64,000 nt of DNA from Citrobacter arsenatis (GTDB lineage Bacteria > Pseudomonadota > Gammaproteobacteria > Enterobacterales > Enterobacteriaceae), in contig NZ_CP037864.1 in assembly GCF_004353845.1 (NCBI RefSeq), positions 1,302,001-1,366,000 on the forward strand, in the 5' to 3' direction. Shown here one piece after another: positions 26,422 to 35,082 of this stretch; position 1 is the first letter of the stretch; every line of letters starts with the position of its first letter. The notes below the pieces were generated by a model, which was given only the letters and a program-made list of their open reading frames with translations, had not been told where the DNA came from and ran no database searches. The translations under genes were made by a program, and so were the position numbers.

Positions 26422-27099
26422 ATGGAAGAAAGCAGCATTCTGCTTCAGTTAAAAAATGTCGCATGGCAGGCAGGGGCGACGCAGATTCTCAATAACATCT
26501 GTTTTGATCTCCGCGCCGGAGAATTTAAGCTGATTACCGGGCAGTCCGGGTGCGGTAAAAGTACGTTACTCAAGATAGTCGCGTCGTTAATTAGCCCGAC
26601 TGCCGGTGAAATACGCTTTGAGGGTAAGGAGATAAATACCCTCAAGCCGGAAGCGTATCGCCAGCAGGTCTCTTATTGTGCGCAAACGCCCGCGCTGTTT
26701 GGTGATACCGTCTACGACAACCTCATTTTCCCCTGGCAAATCCGTGACAAAAGTCCGGAGCCGGATGTGTTTCTGGAAGATCTGGCTCGTTTTCAGTTAC
26801 CCGAGACGATCCTGAAAAAAAATATCAATGAGCTATCCGGTGGCGAAAAGCAGCGCGTCTCGTTAATTCGTAATTTGCAGTTTCTGCCGAAAATCCTGCT
26901 GCTTGATGAAATCACCAGCGCGCTGGATGAAGCCAACAAGCGTAATGTGAACGAATTAATTCACCACTATGTTCGCGATAAGAATATTGCTGTGCTGTGG
27001 GTGACGCATGACAAAGATGAAATTGATCATGCGGATAACGTCATAACCCTTCAACCGCACGCCGGTGAAATGCAGGAAGTAAGCAATGAACGAGCATAA
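26422..27099 (+). CDS. fetA: Iron exporter ATP-binding subunit FetA
   Basis: A 225-residue ABC ATPase, equal to E. coli FetA (YbbL). Walker A is GQSGCGKST (40-48), the signature LSGGEKQR is at 138-145, and Walker B LLLDE is at 159-163. The frame opens at a TTG two codons earlier, but the ATG at 26422 has AGGG at proper spacing and the family length. With FetB it exports iron and protects against peroxide under iron overload in E. coli. It overlaps fetB by 14 bases. Confidence 0.94.
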   Translation: MEESSILLQLKNVAWQAGATQILNNICFDLRAGEFKLITGQSGCGKSTLLKIVASLISPTAGEIRFEGKEINTLKPEAYRQQVSYCAQTPALFGDTVYDNLIFPWQIRDKSPEPDVFLEDLARFQLPETILKKNINELSGGEKQRVSLIRNLQFLPKILLLDEITSALDEANKRNVNELIHHYVRDKNIAVLWVTHDKDEIDHADNVITLQPHAGEMQEVSNERA

Positions 27100-27865
27100 T
27101 ATTACCAATGAATCCCTGGCATTAGCGATGATGCTGGTGGTGGTCGCGATACTGATCAGCAACAAAGAAAAGCTGGCGCTGGAAAAAGATATTCTCTGGA
27201 GCGTTTGCCGGGCGGTGGTTCAGCTTATTATCGTAGGTTACGTGCTGAAATATATTTTCGGCGTCAACCACAGCATTCTGACCTTATTGATGGTGCTGTT
27301 CATCTGCTTCAACGCGGCCTATAACGCGCAAAAACGCAGTAAATATATTGATAACGCTTTTCTCTCGTCATTTATCGCCATTACGGCGGGGGCGGGGCTA
27401 ACGCTTTCGGTGCTGGTTCTGTCAGGCTCTATCGAGTTCACGCCGATGCAGGTTATCCCGATTTCCGGCATGATTGCAGGCAATGCGATGGTCGCAGTGG
27501 GGCTGTGTTACAACAATCTGGGGCAGCGGTTTAACAGCGAACAGCAGCAAATTCAGGAAAAACTCAGCCTCGGTGCGACGCCGAAAGTGGCCTCCGCGCC
27601 GCTGATTCGCGACAGCATTCGTGCCTCGCTGATTCCGACTATCGATTCAGCGAAGACCGTGGGGTTGGTGAGTTTACCGGGGATGATGTCCGGATTGATC
27701 TTTGCAGGCATTGACCCGGTAAAAGCGATTAAGTATCAGATTATGGTAACGTTTATGCTGCTTTCCACCGCCAGCCTGTCGACCATTATTGCCTGCTACC
27801 TGACCTATCGGAAGTTCTATAATTCACGTCATCAACTGGTGGTGACGCCATTAAAGAAACCGTGA
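27086..27865 (+). CDS. fetB: Iron exporter permease subunit FetB
   Basis: A 259-residue membrane protein of the UPF0014 family with about seven hydrophobic segments. The hallmark stretch AKTVGLVSLPGMMSGLIFAGIDPVKAIKYQI is present at roughly residues 190-220. It is the membrane partner of FetA; the start codon lies inside the fetA end. A REP cluster follows the stop. Confidence 0.95.
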   Translation: MNEHNITNESLALAMMLVVVAILISNKEKLALEKDILWSVCRAVVQLIIVGYVLKYIFGVNHSILTLLMVLFICFNAAYNAQKRSKYIDNAFLSSFIAITAGAGLTLSVLVLSGSIEFTPMQVIPISGMIAGNAMVAVGLCYNNLGQRFNSEQQQIQEKLSLGATPKVASAPLIRDSIRASLIPTIDSAKTVGLVSLPGMMSGLIFAGIDPVKAIKYQIMVTFMLLSTASLSTIIACYLTYRKFYNSRHQLVVTPLKKP

Positions 27866-27869
27866 TGTG

Positions 27870-27960
27870 ATGCCGGATGGCGGCTACCGCCATATCCGGC
27901 CGACGGGAATGAGGTGTTGGTTGTTTTTGTAGGCCCGATAAGCGTAGCGCCATCGGGCAT
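27870..27960. repeat. BIME (paired REP units)
   Basis: GCCGGATGGCGG...ATATCCGGCCGAC and GTAGGCCCGATAAGCG...GCCATCGGGC lie between the convergent fetB and cnoX genes. Confidence 0.88.
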
Positions 27961-27970
27961 GATGAACCAA

Positions 27971-28825
27971 TTAGTACAACAGCGCGTACAGCTGACGACG
28001 ATACTTCGACGCCAGCGCATCACCGGTACCCAGTGCGGCAAGGATCTCCTGGAAAGTCTTACGCGCCTGACCGTCGGCTGCCGTGAGATCTTTCTTCAGG
28101 TGACTAAACAGCAATTCCAGCGACTCTTCGTTGCGTCCGACCTGGTGTAACTGAATGGCCAGTTGAGTTGCCAGCGCCGCATCCTGTGGATTGTTGGCGA
28201 CTTGCTGCTGCAACTGTTGGATTTCCGGCGTATCAGCCGCCTGCTTCAGCAGTTCGATCTGTGCCACCAGTCCCTGATAACGGGTATCCTGATCCTGCAA
28301 CGGAATGGTTTTCAGCACCGCTTCGGCTTCGTCAGAACGATTCAGGGCAATTTGCGTTTCCGCCAGCAGTAGACCAATTTCGCTGCTCTGGTTGGAGATC
28401 TGCCAGGCCTCTTTCAGCAGCGGCAGCGCATCAGCGTGATTCCCGGCTTCGATGAACTCGATAGCCTGGCGTGCTTTCAGTTCCTCTTCGCTCGGCAGCA
28501 CTTTTTCCAGCAGCGCACGAATTACCTCTTCCGGCTGCGGGCCCTGGAATCCATCTACCGGCTGACCGTTCTGGAACAGATAAACCGTGGGGATCGCGCG
28601 CAAGCCAAACTGGGAGGCGATCATTTGCTCGGCATCGCAGTCGAGCTTAGCGAGAATAAATTGGCCGTTGTATTGGGCGGCAAGGCTTTCCAGTACCGGT
28701 GTTAACTGCAGACAGTGCTGGCTGCGCTCAGACCAAAAATAGAACAGGACCGGCGTGGTCATCGACTGTTCAAGGGTCTGCTGTAGGTTCGATTCGTTAA
28801 TGTTAACAATATTCTGTGTGGACAT
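27971..28825 (-). CDS. cnoX: Chaperedoxin CnoX (YbbN)
   Basis: A 284-residue protein equal to E. coli CnoX. The N-terminal thioredoxin fold (about 1-110) has the degenerate active site SQHC in FWSERSQHCLQL; the first cysteine of CxxC is lost, so it cannot act as an oxidoreductase. The C-terminal half is a TPR-like helical domain. CnoX binds GroEL and protects substrates from aggregation and over-oxidation during bleach stress. The frame is open 19 codons upstream, but ATG at 28825 (MSTQNIVNINESN) with GGAG before it is the family start. Confidence 0.95.
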   Translation of the reverse strand: MSTQNIVNINESNLQQTLEQSMTTPVLFYFWSERSQHCLQLTPVLESLAAQYNGQFILAKLDCDAEQMIASQFGLRAIPTVYLFQNGQPVDGFQGPQPEEVIRALLEKVLPSEEELKARQAIEFIEAGNHADALPLLKEAWQISNQSSEIGLLLAETQIALNRSDEAEAVLKTIPLQDQDTRYQGLVAQIELLKQAADTPEIQQLQQQVANNPQDAALATQLAIQLHQVGRNEESLELLFSHLKKDLTAADGQARKTFQEILAALGTGDALASKYRRQLYALLY

Positions 28826-28883
28826 GGAGTTACTCTCTTTTGTCGATTTCTTGTTACATGGGGGCTGACGCGCGTGCTTCAAC

Positions 28884-29654
28884 TCAACCCTGTAAAATTT
28901 TGTCCATTATGCGGCCTGGCAACAGGCGTTTAAGCAGCATCACTGCCCAGGTCACCAGCGTAACCGGATAACGCATCTTCGGTTTGTCGTTCTCAAACGC
29001 GTGACGCACTTTGGCGACAACCGCTTCTGGCCCCAGCGTAAAACGCGCGGCAATGCCGGGATTTTCCACGGGAGCATCGCTCTGGGTCTGGTTAACGTTT
29101 TCGGTAAAGCGGGTGCGAATAGGACCCGGTTCAATCAGGCTGACCTTAATCCCGCTGTGGCGTAGCTCCATACGCAGTGCGTCGGACCAGGCTTCCAGCG
29201 CATATTTACTGGCGGCATAAGCCCCGCGTCCCGGGGTTGAGATCAATCCCATCACCGACGAGGTCATTACAATACGTCCTTCGCCGTGGGGTAACATGGC
29301 GGGCAACAGGCGCATGGTAAGCTGATGTGCGCCAAAGAAGTTGGCGGAAAACTGTTGCTCCATCTGCTCGCGGCTGATGGTGGGCAGGGGGCCATAGACA
29401 CCGTATCCGGCGTTGTTAAAGATCCCATACAAACGATTATCGGTCAGGGCGATCACCTCATCGGCGGCGCGATCCACGCTTTCGGGTGAATCCAGATCCA
29501 GCAATACGCCAGTGAATCCCATACTGTTCATACGCGCGACATCGTCAGGTTTGCGACAGGCTGCCAGAATTTGAAAACCCTGGCGCTTTAGCTCAAGTGC
29601 GCTTTCCAGACCGATTCCGCTGGAACATCCTGTTATTAAGACCGATTTTTGCAT
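28884..29654 (-). CDS. ybbO: Short-chain dehydrogenase YbbO
   Basis: A 256-residue SDR with the cofactor motif TGCSSGIG (8-15), NNAG near residue 82, and the active-site YAASK (Tyr near 150) preceded by the catalytic Ser in MTSSVMG. E. coli YbbO is an NADP-dependent aldehyde reductase. The C-terminus carries a hydrophobic stretch (VTLVTWAVMLLKRLLPG), suggesting membrane association. The E. coli entry has about 13 extra N-terminal residues; here ATG at 29654 gives the SDR start MQKSVLITG. Confidence 0.93.
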   Translation of the reverse strand: MQKSVLITGCSSGIGLESALELKRQGFQILAACRKPDDVARMNSMGFTGVLLDLDSPESVDRAADEVIALTDNRLYGIFNNAGYGVYGPLPTISREQMEQQFSANFFGAHQLTMRLLPAMLPHGEGRIVMTSSVMGLISTPGRGAYAASKYALEAWSDALRMELRHSGIKVSLIEPGPIRTRFTENVNQTQSDAPVENPGIAARFTLGPEAVVAKVRHAFENDKPKMRYPVTLVTWAVMLLKRLLPGRIMDKILQG

Positions 29655-29700
29655 AACTTTACCTGTCAGGATCTCCGTTGTTTTACGAGTCGTGATTTAC

Positions 29701-29826
29701 TATATCCGTCATACTTCAAGTTGTCTGTGCGTTGGCTACGCTCGCTCACCCCAGTCACATAGTTAGCTATGCTCCTGGGGCCTCTCTCACTTGCCGCCTT
29801 CATACAACTCGAATTATTTAGGATAG
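29701..29826. repeat. ERIC element at the tesA 3' end
   Basis: A full-length ERIC of about 126 bp in the ybbO-tesA gap. The core reads CTCACCCCAGTCACATAG...CTATGCTCCTGGGG, and the ends TATATCC / GGATA are inverted. The right end overlaps the last tesA codons and supplies its TAA (29818-29820). Confidence 0.9.
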
Positions 29827-30435
29827 AAAAGGTGTGAGATGTTGCGCCATCCAGTCGGCAATAAAAGGCTGGGCGTCACGGTTAGGATGAATACCATCAT
29901 CCTGCATCCACTGGGGTTTCAGATAAACCTCTTCCATAAAAAAGGGCAGCAGAGGAATATCAAACTCTTTGGCGAGCTTTGGATAAATCGCGCTAAAGGT
30001 TTCATTATAACGGCGACCGTAGTTTGCTGGCAGACGAATTTGCATCAGCAGCGGTTCGGCATTTGCCGCTTTCACGTCCTGCAGAATCGTGCGCAGGGTT
30101 TGTTCGGTTTGCGCAGGCGCAAAGCCACGCAAGCCGTCGTTGCCGCCAAGCTCTACCAGCACCCAGCGTGGCTGGTGCTGCTTGAGTAATGCAGGCAGAC
30201 GGGCCAGACCTTGCTGCGAGGTGTCGCCGCTAATGCTGGCATTCACCACCGGCGTTTTAGTTTGCCATTTATCATTAAGTAGCGCAGGCCACGCGGCGCT
30301 GGCGGACATTCGATATCCGGCGCTCAGGCTGTCACCCAGAATTAATAACGTGTCCGCAGCGGCGGCGCGGAAAGTTAACAGGACCAGGAACAGGAAAGGC
30401 CAATGCCAGCGGAAAACATTGTTGAAGTTCATCAT
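29818..30435 (-). CDS. tesA: Acyl-CoA thioesterase I / protease I / lysophospholipase L1
   Basis: A 205-residue GDSL hydrolase (E. coli 208). The signal peptide (about 1-26, cut after AAA) sends it to the periplasm. The nucleophile is in GDSLS (34-38), the oxyanion residues in block III GGNDGLRG, and the catalytic Asp/His in DGIHPN. It hydrolyses thioesters, lysophospholipids and some peptide esters. The frame is open 10 codons further, but the start chosen matches the family. The C-terminus (FLS) differs from E. coli because an ERIC element forms the end of the gene. The 5' end overlaps divergent ybbA by 33 bases. Confidence 0.95.
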   Translation of the reverse strand: MMNFNNVFRWHWPFLFLVLLTFRAAAADTLLILGDSLSAGYRMSASAAWPALLNDKWQTKTPVVNASISGDTSQQGLARLPALLKQHQPRWVLVELGGNDGLRGFAPAQTEQTLRTILQDVKAANAEPLLMQIRLPANYGRRYNETFSAIYPKLAKEFDIPLLPFFMEEVYLKPQWMQDDGIHPNRDAQPFIADWMAQHLTPFLS

Positions 30436-31089
30436 CTTAAGAAATCCGTCGGTCAGGGTGATCATGAGCTATCCATCCTTACCGGAGTTGAACTGGTTGT
30501 CAAACGCGCCGAGACCATTGCGCTGATTGGCGAGTCGGGATCGGGGAAATCCACGCTGCTGGCGATCCTCGCCGGGCTGGACGATGGCACCAGCGGTGAA
30601 GTCAGTCTGGTGGGACAGGCGCTGCACGCCATGGATGAAGAAGCCCGTGCGCAGCTGAGAGCGCGACACGTGGGTTTTGTCTTCCAGTCGTTCATGTTAA
30701 TTCCGACCCTCAACGCGCTGGAAAACGTCGAATTGCCCGCGCTGTTGCGTGGCGAAAACAGCGGAAAAAGTCGCGATGGGGCAAAAACGCTGCTGGAGCA
30801 ATTGGGACTTGGAAAACGTCTTGATCATCTTCCGGCTCAGCTTTCCGGCGGGGAGCAGCAGCGCGTGGCGCTGGCGCGGGCCTTTAATGGTCGCCCTGAC
30901 GTGCTGTTTGCCGATGAACCAACGGGCAATCTTGACCGCCAGACCGGAGACAAAATCGCCGATCTGCTGTTTTCTCTGAACCGGGAACACGGTACCACTC
31001 TGATTCTGGTGACCCATGACCCGCAGCTGGCGGCGCGTTGCGATAGGCGTTTACGCCTGGTGAACGGACAGTTGCAGGAGGAGGCATGA
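30403..31089 (+). CDS. ybbA: ABC transporter ATP-binding protein YbbA
   Basis: A 228-residue LolD/MacB-type ATPase, equal to E. coli YbbA. Walker A is GESGSGKST (43-51), the signature is LSGGEQQR, and Walker B is VLFADEPTG. It pairs with YbbP, whose start overlaps its stop by 4 bases. The pair belongs to the type VII (mechanotransmission) ABC family; in E. coli YbbAP is linked to TesA, which is encoded divergently here. The start lies inside tesA on the other strand. Confidence 0.95.
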   Translation: MPAENIVEVHHLKKSVGQGDHELSILTGVELVVKRAETIALIGESGSGKSTLLAILAGLDDGTSGEVSLVGQALHAMDEEARAQLRARHVGFVFQSFMLIPTLNALENVELPALLRGENSGKSRDGAKTLLEQLGLGKRLDHLPAQLSGGEQQRVALARAFNGRPDVLFADEPTGNLDRQTGDKIADLLFSLNREHGTTLILVTHDPQLAARCDRRLRLVNGQLQEEA

Positions 31090-33500
31090 TTGCACGCTGG
31101 TTCTGGCGCGAATGGCGCTCGCCTTCATTACTGATTGTCTGGCTGGCGCTGAGCCTGGCGGTAGCCTGCGTGCTGGCGCTGGGCAATATCAGCGATCGTA
31201 TGGAAAAAGGGCTAAGCCAGCAAAGCCGTGAGTTTATGGCGGGAGATCGGTCGCTGCAAAGTTCACGCACTGTACCGAAAGCGTGGATTGACGAGGCGCG
31301 ACAGCGTGGCCTGAAGGTGGGCGAACAGCTAACCTTTGCCACCATGACCTTTGCCCAGGATACGCCGCAACTGGCGAACGTCAAAGCGGTGGATGACGTG
31401 TATCCGATGTACGGCACGTTGCAGACCAATCCGCCTGGGCTGAAACCGCAGCCTGGCTCGGTGCTGCTGGCCCCGCGCCTGATGGAGCTGCTCAACTTAA
31501 AAATCGGTGATTCTATCGACGTTGGCGATGCCACGCTGCGTATCGCCGGGGAAGTGGTGCAGGAGCCGGACTCCGGTTTTAATCCGTTCCAGATAGCGCC
31601 GCGCCTGATGATGAACATGGCGGATGTTGAAAAAACGGCGGCGGTACAGCCGGGAAGTCGTGTGACCTGGCGCTATAAATTTGGCGGGACGCCGTCGCAA
31701 CTGGAAGCCTATGAAAAATGGCTGCTGCCGCAGTTAAAGCCTGAACAGCGCTGGTACGGGCTGGAGCAGGATGAAGGAGCGTTAGGGAAATCACTGGAGC
31801 GTTCGCAGCAGTTCCTGCTGCTGTCGGCGCTGCTAACGCTACTGCTGGCGGTCGCGGCGGTAGCCGTGGCGATGAGCCATTATTGCCGCAGTCGTTACGA
31901 TCTGGTGGCTATTCTGAAAACCCTCGGTGCGGGCAGAGCGCAGTTGCGCAGGCTGATTGTTGGTCAATGGCTGATGGTGCTGGTGCTGTCCGGCGTGACC
32001 GGTGGGGTGTTCGGGCTGTTATTTGAGCGCGTGCTGGTCGTGCTGCTCAAGCCGGTTCTTCCCGGCGAGCTGCCGCCTGCCAGCCCCTGGCCGTGGCTTT
32101 GGGCATTAGGCACCATGACGGTTATTTCGCTGCTGGTGGGGTTACGCCCTTACCGTCTGCTGCTGGCGACGCAGCCGCTGCGGGTGCTGCGCCGTGACGT
32201 GGTGGCAAACGTCTGGCCGCTGAAGTTTTATTTGCCGGTGGTATTGGTAGTTGTGATTGCGCTGCTCGCTGGACTGATGGGTGCAAGCCCGCTGCTGTGG
32301 GCGGTACTGGCTGGTGCGGTGGTACTGGCGCTGTTGTGCGGGGTGCTCGGCTGGATGCTGCTCAACGTGCTGCGCGGTCTGACGCTCACCTCGCTGCCGC
32401 TGCGTTTGGCGGTCAGTCGACTGTTGCGCCAGCCGTGGTCAACGCTCAGCCAGCTGTCGGCATTTTCGCTTTCCTTTATGCTGCTGGCGCTGCTGCTGGT
32501 GCTGCGTGGCGATCTGCTCGACCGTTGGCAGCAGCAAATGCCGCCGGAAAGCCCGAACTATTTCCTGATCAACATTGCCACCGAACAGGTGGTTCCACTG
32601 AAGGCTTTCCTGTCTGAGCATCAGGTGATCCCGGAATCATTCTATCCGATTGTGCGGGCGCGTCTGACGGCGATCAATGAGAAGCCGACCGAAGGCAACC
32701 AGGATGAGGCGCTGAACCGCGAGCTTAACCTGACCTGGCAGGATACCCGACCGGATCATAACCCGATAACCGCCGGAAGCTGGCCGCCAAAAGCTGGCGA
32801 AGTGTCGATGGAAGAGGGCCTGGCGAAACGGCTGAACGTCAAACTTGGCGATCGGGTGACCTTTATGGGCGATACCCAGGATTTCAGCGCCAAAGTCAGC
32901 AGTCTGCGCAAAGTAGACTGGGAAAGCCTGCGGCCTAACTTCTTCTTTATCTTCCCTTCCGGCGCGCTGGACGCTCAGCCGCAAAGCTGGTTAACCAGCT
33001 TTCGCTGGGAGAATGGCAACGGCATGCTGACGCAGCTTAACCGTGAATTCCCGACCATCAGCCTGCTGGATATTGGTGCCATCCTCAAACAGGTGAGCCA
33101 GGTGCTAGAGCAGGTGAGCCGCGCGCTGGAGGTGATGGTCGTACTGGTCACCGCCTGCGGTATGTTGCTGCTATTGGCGCAGGTCCAGGTCGGTATGCGT
33201 CAGCGTCATCAGGAGCTGGTGGTCTGGCGCACGCTGGGTGCGGGCAAGAAGCTGCTGCGGACCACGCTGTGGTGCGAGTTCGCCATGCTCGGGATGGTTG
33301 CCGGACTGGTGGCGGCCATCGGCGCGGAAACGGCATTGGCGGTGCTGCAAACCAAAGTGTTTGATTTCCCGTGGGAGCCAGACTGGCGACTGTGGGTCGT
33401 GTTGCCGCTTTGTGGGGCATTGCTGCTTTCTTTATGCGGCGGATGGCTCGGTTCACGTCTGCTAAAAGGCAAAGCGCTGTTCCGTCAGTTCAGCAGTTAA
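31086..33500 (+). CDS. ybbP: FtsX-like ABC permease YbbP
   Basis: An 804-residue permease, equal to E. coli YbbP. One helix lies near the N-terminus, followed by a large periplasmic part and two FtsX-type blocks (about residues 240-460 and 670-795) with the family loop LVAILKTLGAGRAQLRRLIVG and its repeat ELVVWRTLGAGKKLLRTTL. That gives about ten membrane helices. It is the membrane partner of YbbA and probably drives extraction of hydrophobic compounds from the membrane rather than classic transport. A strong terminator follows. Confidence 0.95.
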   Translation: MIARWFWREWRSPSLLIVWLALSLAVACVLALGNISDRMEKGLSQQSREFMAGDRSLQSSRTVPKAWIDEARQRGLKVGEQLTFATMTFAQDTPQLANVKAVDDVYPMYGTLQTNPPGLKPQPGSVLLAPRLMELLNLKIGDSIDVGDATLRIAGEVVQEPDSGFNPFQIAPRLMMNMADVEKTAAVQPGSRVTWRYKFGGTPSQLEAYEKWLLPQLKPEQRWYGLEQDEGALGKSLERSQQFLLLSALLTLLLAVAAVAVAMSHYCRSRYDLVAILKTLGAGRAQLRRLIVGQWLMVLVLSGVTGGVFGLLFERVLVVLLKPVLPGELPPASPWPWLWALGTMTVISLLVGLRPYRLLLATQPLRVLRRDVVANVWPLKFYLPVVLVVVIALLAGLMGASPLLWAVLAGAVVLALLCGVLGWMLLNVLRGLTLTSLPLRLAVSRLLRQPWSTLSQLSAFSLSFMLLALLLVLRGDLLDRWQQQMPPESPNYFLINIATEQVVPLKAFLSEHQVIPESFYPIVRARLTAINEKPTEGNQDEALNRELNLTWQDTRPDHNPITAGSWPPKAGEVSMEEGLAKRLNVKLGDRVTFMGDTQDFSAKVSSLRKVDWESLRPNFFFIFPSGALDAQPQSWLTSFRWENGNGMLTQLNREFPTISLLDIGAILKQVSQVLEQVSRALEVMVVLVTACGMLLLLAQVQVGMRQRHQELVVWRTLGAGKKLLRTTLWCEFAMLGMVAGLVAAIGAETALAVLQTKVFDFPWEPDWRLWVVLPLCGALLLSLCGGWLGSRLLKGKALFRQFSS

Positions 33501-33518
33501 TTCATATTCGTGATGATT

Positions 33519-33551
33519 ACGCACCGGTTTTTTAAATCGGTGCGTTTTTTT
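33519..33551 (+). terminator. Intrinsic terminator of ybbAP
   Basis: Stem ACGCACCG / CGGTGCGT with an 11-base loop, followed by TTTTTTT, 19 bases past the ybbP stop. Confidence 0.92.
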
Positions 33552-33687
33552 ATCTATGTAGCACAAATTGATAACTCATTGATATTTAACAGCACGGAAC
33601 AATAAAAACCCGACAACACGAGTGTATTAATAAACGTTAATATTTGTATGCTGAATAATTGGCAGGCTATCTATCAAGGTACAAATA

Positions 33688-34821
33688 ATGACTATAAAAA
33701 AAACGGCGCTGGCGGTATCGATCGGCGCAGCAGTGGCATTAACGACTTTCGCCTCCCAGGCGGAAATCACGGTCCTGAAACAAGATCCGCAGGCGGGCAA
33801 CCCGCTGAGCCGTCTTAACTTCACCGTCGGCGGGAGTATTCGTCCGCAGTTCCAGAATATGGCCGGTGACGATGGTAAGAATGGCTACAAACGTAATGGT
33901 TTCGACGGCGGGACGCGTTTCCGCTTCGCTGCTGACTACTATCTGTTTGATGACATCAGTTGGGTGAGCTACTACGAGCTGGGCGTTAACTTCCCGGCAA
34001 TGTTCAACTGGGACAATCACTATGCTAACGGCGCCAACGATACCACGCGTCGTATGCTGTACACCGGTCTTAAAAGCGCGACCTGGGGTACGCTGACCTT
34101 CGGTCAACAGAACAGCATTTACTATGATGTGGTCGGTGCGAAAACCGATATCTGGGACTACGACATGATCGGTCAGGCGCCAGGTAACGGTATCAATGGC
34201 GACTATGACGGTTCCTATCGTACACGTAAATCGCTGAAGTATAAGAAAACGGTTGGTGATGTTGATCTCTATGCATCTTATCTGTTCAGCGATGATTACA
34301 ACCCGAACAACGGCCTGCGCTATAAACGTAAAGGCGGCGGCTCATTGGGTGTGGATTATCACATCACCGATGACCTGACCTGGGGTACCGCGTGGAACTA
34401 TACCCGTGCGGAAATGCGCGGCGACGGCAACAAAACCTACGATCAAAACATCGTCGGTACCGCATTGAGCTGGAAACCGGATAACTGGACTTTCTCAATG
34501 GGCGGCGGCTGGTATCAAAACTTCATGACCACCAAAAAAGTTTCGGTTAACGACTACTTTGCCGGTGATGCGTGGGGTCTGGAATACTTCGCCGGTTACA
34601 CCTTCCCGGTTGGTCAATATGCGCTGAAATCTGTTCAGCCCTACTTTATGGGCGATCGTATTGAGTACGTGAATGGCCGTAACTACCTGCGTACCGACAA
34701 CGGCGTGGGTATCAGCTTCCAGCTGGATTACGGTTTCCGTGTGGATTACGAACACGTATTCACCTCCAGCACCGACAATCTGGGTGATATGAACCTGGTG
34801 CGTCTGCGTTACGACTTCTAA
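33688..34821 (+). CDS. Outer-membrane porin (gram-negative porin family)
   Basis: A 377-residue precursor with a clear signal peptide (residues 1-24, cut after SQA). The mature part is rich in Tyr, Gly and Asp with alternating strand patterns (RFRFAADYYLFDDISWVSYYELG; GTLTFGQQNSIYYDVVG). It ends LVRLRYDF, with the C-terminal Phe needed for insertion by BAM. These are marks of a trimeric diffusion porin of about 16 strands. It is not OmpC, OmpF or OmpG; I give no symbol. It sits between ybbP and the sfbABC transporter, where E. coli K-12 has rhsD. A link to sfbABC substrate uptake is plausible but unproven. Confidence 0.85.
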   Translation: MTIKKTALAVSIGAAVALTTFASQAEITVLKQDPQAGNPLSRLNFTVGGSIRPQFQNMAGDDGKNGYKRNGFDGGTRFRFAADYYLFDDISWVSYYELGVNFPAMFNWDNHYANGANDTTRRMLYTGLKSATWGTLTFGQQNSIYYDVVGAKTDIWDYDMIGQAPGNGINGDYDGSYRTRKSLKYKKTVGDVDLYASYLFSDDYNPNNGLRYKRKGGGSLGVDYHITDDLTWGTAWNYTRAEMRGDGNKTYDQNIVGTALSWKPDNWTFSMGGGWYQNFMTTKKVSVNDYFAGDAWGLEYFAGYTFPVGQYALKSVQPYFMGDRIEYVNGRNYLRTDNGVGISFQLDYGFRVDYEHVFTSSTDNLGDMNLVRLRYDF

Positions 34822-34827
34822 TCAAAC

Positions 34828-34911
34828 GCCTGCCGCCCGATACGTTTGTGCTTATCGGGCCTGGGAGAGCATCTGTAGGCCGGATAAGGCACGTGTGCCG
34901 ACATCCGGCTT
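34828..34911. repeat. BIME (paired REP units)
   Basis: GCCGCCCGATACG...TTATCGGGCCTG and GTAGGCCGGATAAGGC...CATCCGGC follow the porin stop and may end its transcript. Confidence 0.85.
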
Positions 34912-34992
34912 TTTCATGCCTTCTTTCATTTAAAAACATACTCTGCAACATCATGAAATAATTTCAAGGACAGCAGGTTGTGATCTGTGTCA

Positions 34993-35014
34993 TGTTAACA
35001 ATCAGCCTGTTAAC
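34993..35014. promoter_or_regulatory. Candidate operator upstream of sfbA
   Basis: Two TGTTAAC repeats (34993-34999 and 35008-35014), each containing the palindrome GTTAAC, lie 15 bp apart and 69 bases before the sfbA ATG. A CRP-like half-match TGTGATCTGTGTCATG lies just before them. No MetJ box (AGACGTCT) is seen, although the transporter is MetNIQ-like. Confidence 0.4.
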
Positions 35015-35082
35015 GGGCCAACAAGAACAACGCCGCAAGAACGGCGTGAGACATGACACCACAACGTTAAAATGGAGAGATT

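Noticed and set aside
35031..35046. Small hairpin CGCCG / CGGCG before sfbA as a riboswitch or attenuator
   Set aside because: Only 5 bp with no T-run or known aptamer sequence; not enough to call.
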